From Melioribacter roseus (GTDB lineage: Bacteria > Bacteroidota > Ignavibacteria > Ignavibacteriales > Melioribacteraceae): a DNA stretch of 5,087 nt. Location of the stretch: NCBI GenBank assembly GCA_020724325.1, contig DYHC01000176.1, forward strand, positions 1-5,087, read 5' to 3'. Positions 4,831 to 5,087 of the stretch are shown here, piece by piece. Made by a program: the position numbers and the translations under genes. The notes under the pieces were generated by a model that was not told the DNA's origin, searched no databases, and was given only the letters and a program-made list of their open reading frames with translations. How positions within the stretch are numbered: the first letter of the stretch is position 1; each line of letters opens with the position of its first letter.

Positions 4831-5087
4831 ATGGAGTTTTGTCTTAATAACTGATATTACATAGATGCTCAAAAAAATTTAACCTTCGAGCCAAATTCTC
4901 ATCTGCTTTGGCCGGTAGTAACTTAGGCACAAACAAAAAACGTCAAAAACTTTTGTCCCGTTTGCGCGAACTTGGCGTATAATTTGAACATGGTTCCCTC
5001 GTGGCAAAAAATTCACCGCTTCAGTAACATCAGGGCATCTCTAAAAACCTCAAATGCAATCTGCGGAAATCAGTTTTATCCGCCATA
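4831..5087. other. Stretch without a supportable gene; possible remnants of dispersed repeats
   Basis: An ATG directly after the upstream stop (TGAATG) opens only 7 codons. A plus-strand frame is open from 4927 to the window end, with an ATG at 4990 but no SD. A minus-strand frame is open for about 53 codons between about 5040 and 4880 with no good start. None has a recognisable product, and open stretches exist in competing frames of the same bases, so I call none of them. The wording of parts of the region (GTTTGCGCGAACTTGGCG near 4960-4977 and AATCTGCGGAAATCAG near 5059-5074) resembles intergenic repeat sequences I have seen scattered in genomes of this group. That is an impression only. 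GTTTGCGCGAAC (4960-4971) is a near-palindrome. No clear terminator for the TPR-like gene is visible. Confidence 0.4.

Noticed and set aside
4990..5087. Plus-strand ATG at 4990 opening a frame to the window end
   Set aside because: There is no SD, no hydrophobic or domain pattern, and the other strand and frames are equally open; the visible 32 codons cannot support a gene.

Overview
The window is AT-rich and gene-dense. It looks like a chromosomal piece from the Bacteroidota/Chlorobiota/Ignavibacteriota assemblage. The evidence is a TANNTTTG-type promoter box, a mix of good and absent Shine-Dalgarno (SD) sites, and a DUF4252 protein encoded with an ECF sigma factor. Ignavibacteriota is my best guess from the general feel of the proteins, not a proven assignment. 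No tRNA, rRNA, CRISPR array, transposase or phage gene is visible.

Layout. (1) Bases 1-143, minus strand: the 5' end of a probable lipoprotein gene running off the left edge, whose signal peptide and mature part lie in different frames (a frameshift just before the lipobox). (2) Bases 144-279: a divergent intergenic region with three short dyads in a row and a TATCTTTG box directly before the next start codon. (3) Bases 280-2435, plus strand: a two-gene unit, a small class I methyltransferase-like protein with a degenerate SAM-binding loop, then an RlmD-type Fe-S 23S rRNA uracil-C5 methyltransferase. The two genes overlap by the four bases TTGA and the second starts with TTG behind a good SD. 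(4) Bases 2470-2555: an 86-base fold-back element between convergent genes. (5) Bases 4165 down to 2558, minus strand: a tightly overlapping operon of an ECF sigma factor, a one-TM putative anti-sigma factor and a secreted DUF4252 protein. A likely ECF-type, possibly autoregulated promoter (TGTAACA, 16 bases, CGTC) lies just upstream. (6) Bases 4288-4830, plus strand: a divergent small helical, TPR-like protein. (7) Bases 4831-5087: no supportable gene; only short open stretches and possible remnants of dispersed intergenic repeats.

How it works together. The sigma, anti-sigma and DUF4252 genes form one regulatory module. By family knowledge, the membrane protein would hold the sigma factor until an envelope signal releases it; the sigma factor would then transcribe its own operon, including the exported DUF4252 protein. 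The methyltransferase pair is probably translationally coupled, although only the second member has a clear function. The observations most worth checking are the fold-back element, the complete sigma/anti-sigma/DUF4252 circuit with its own promoter, and the frameshifted lipoprotein.
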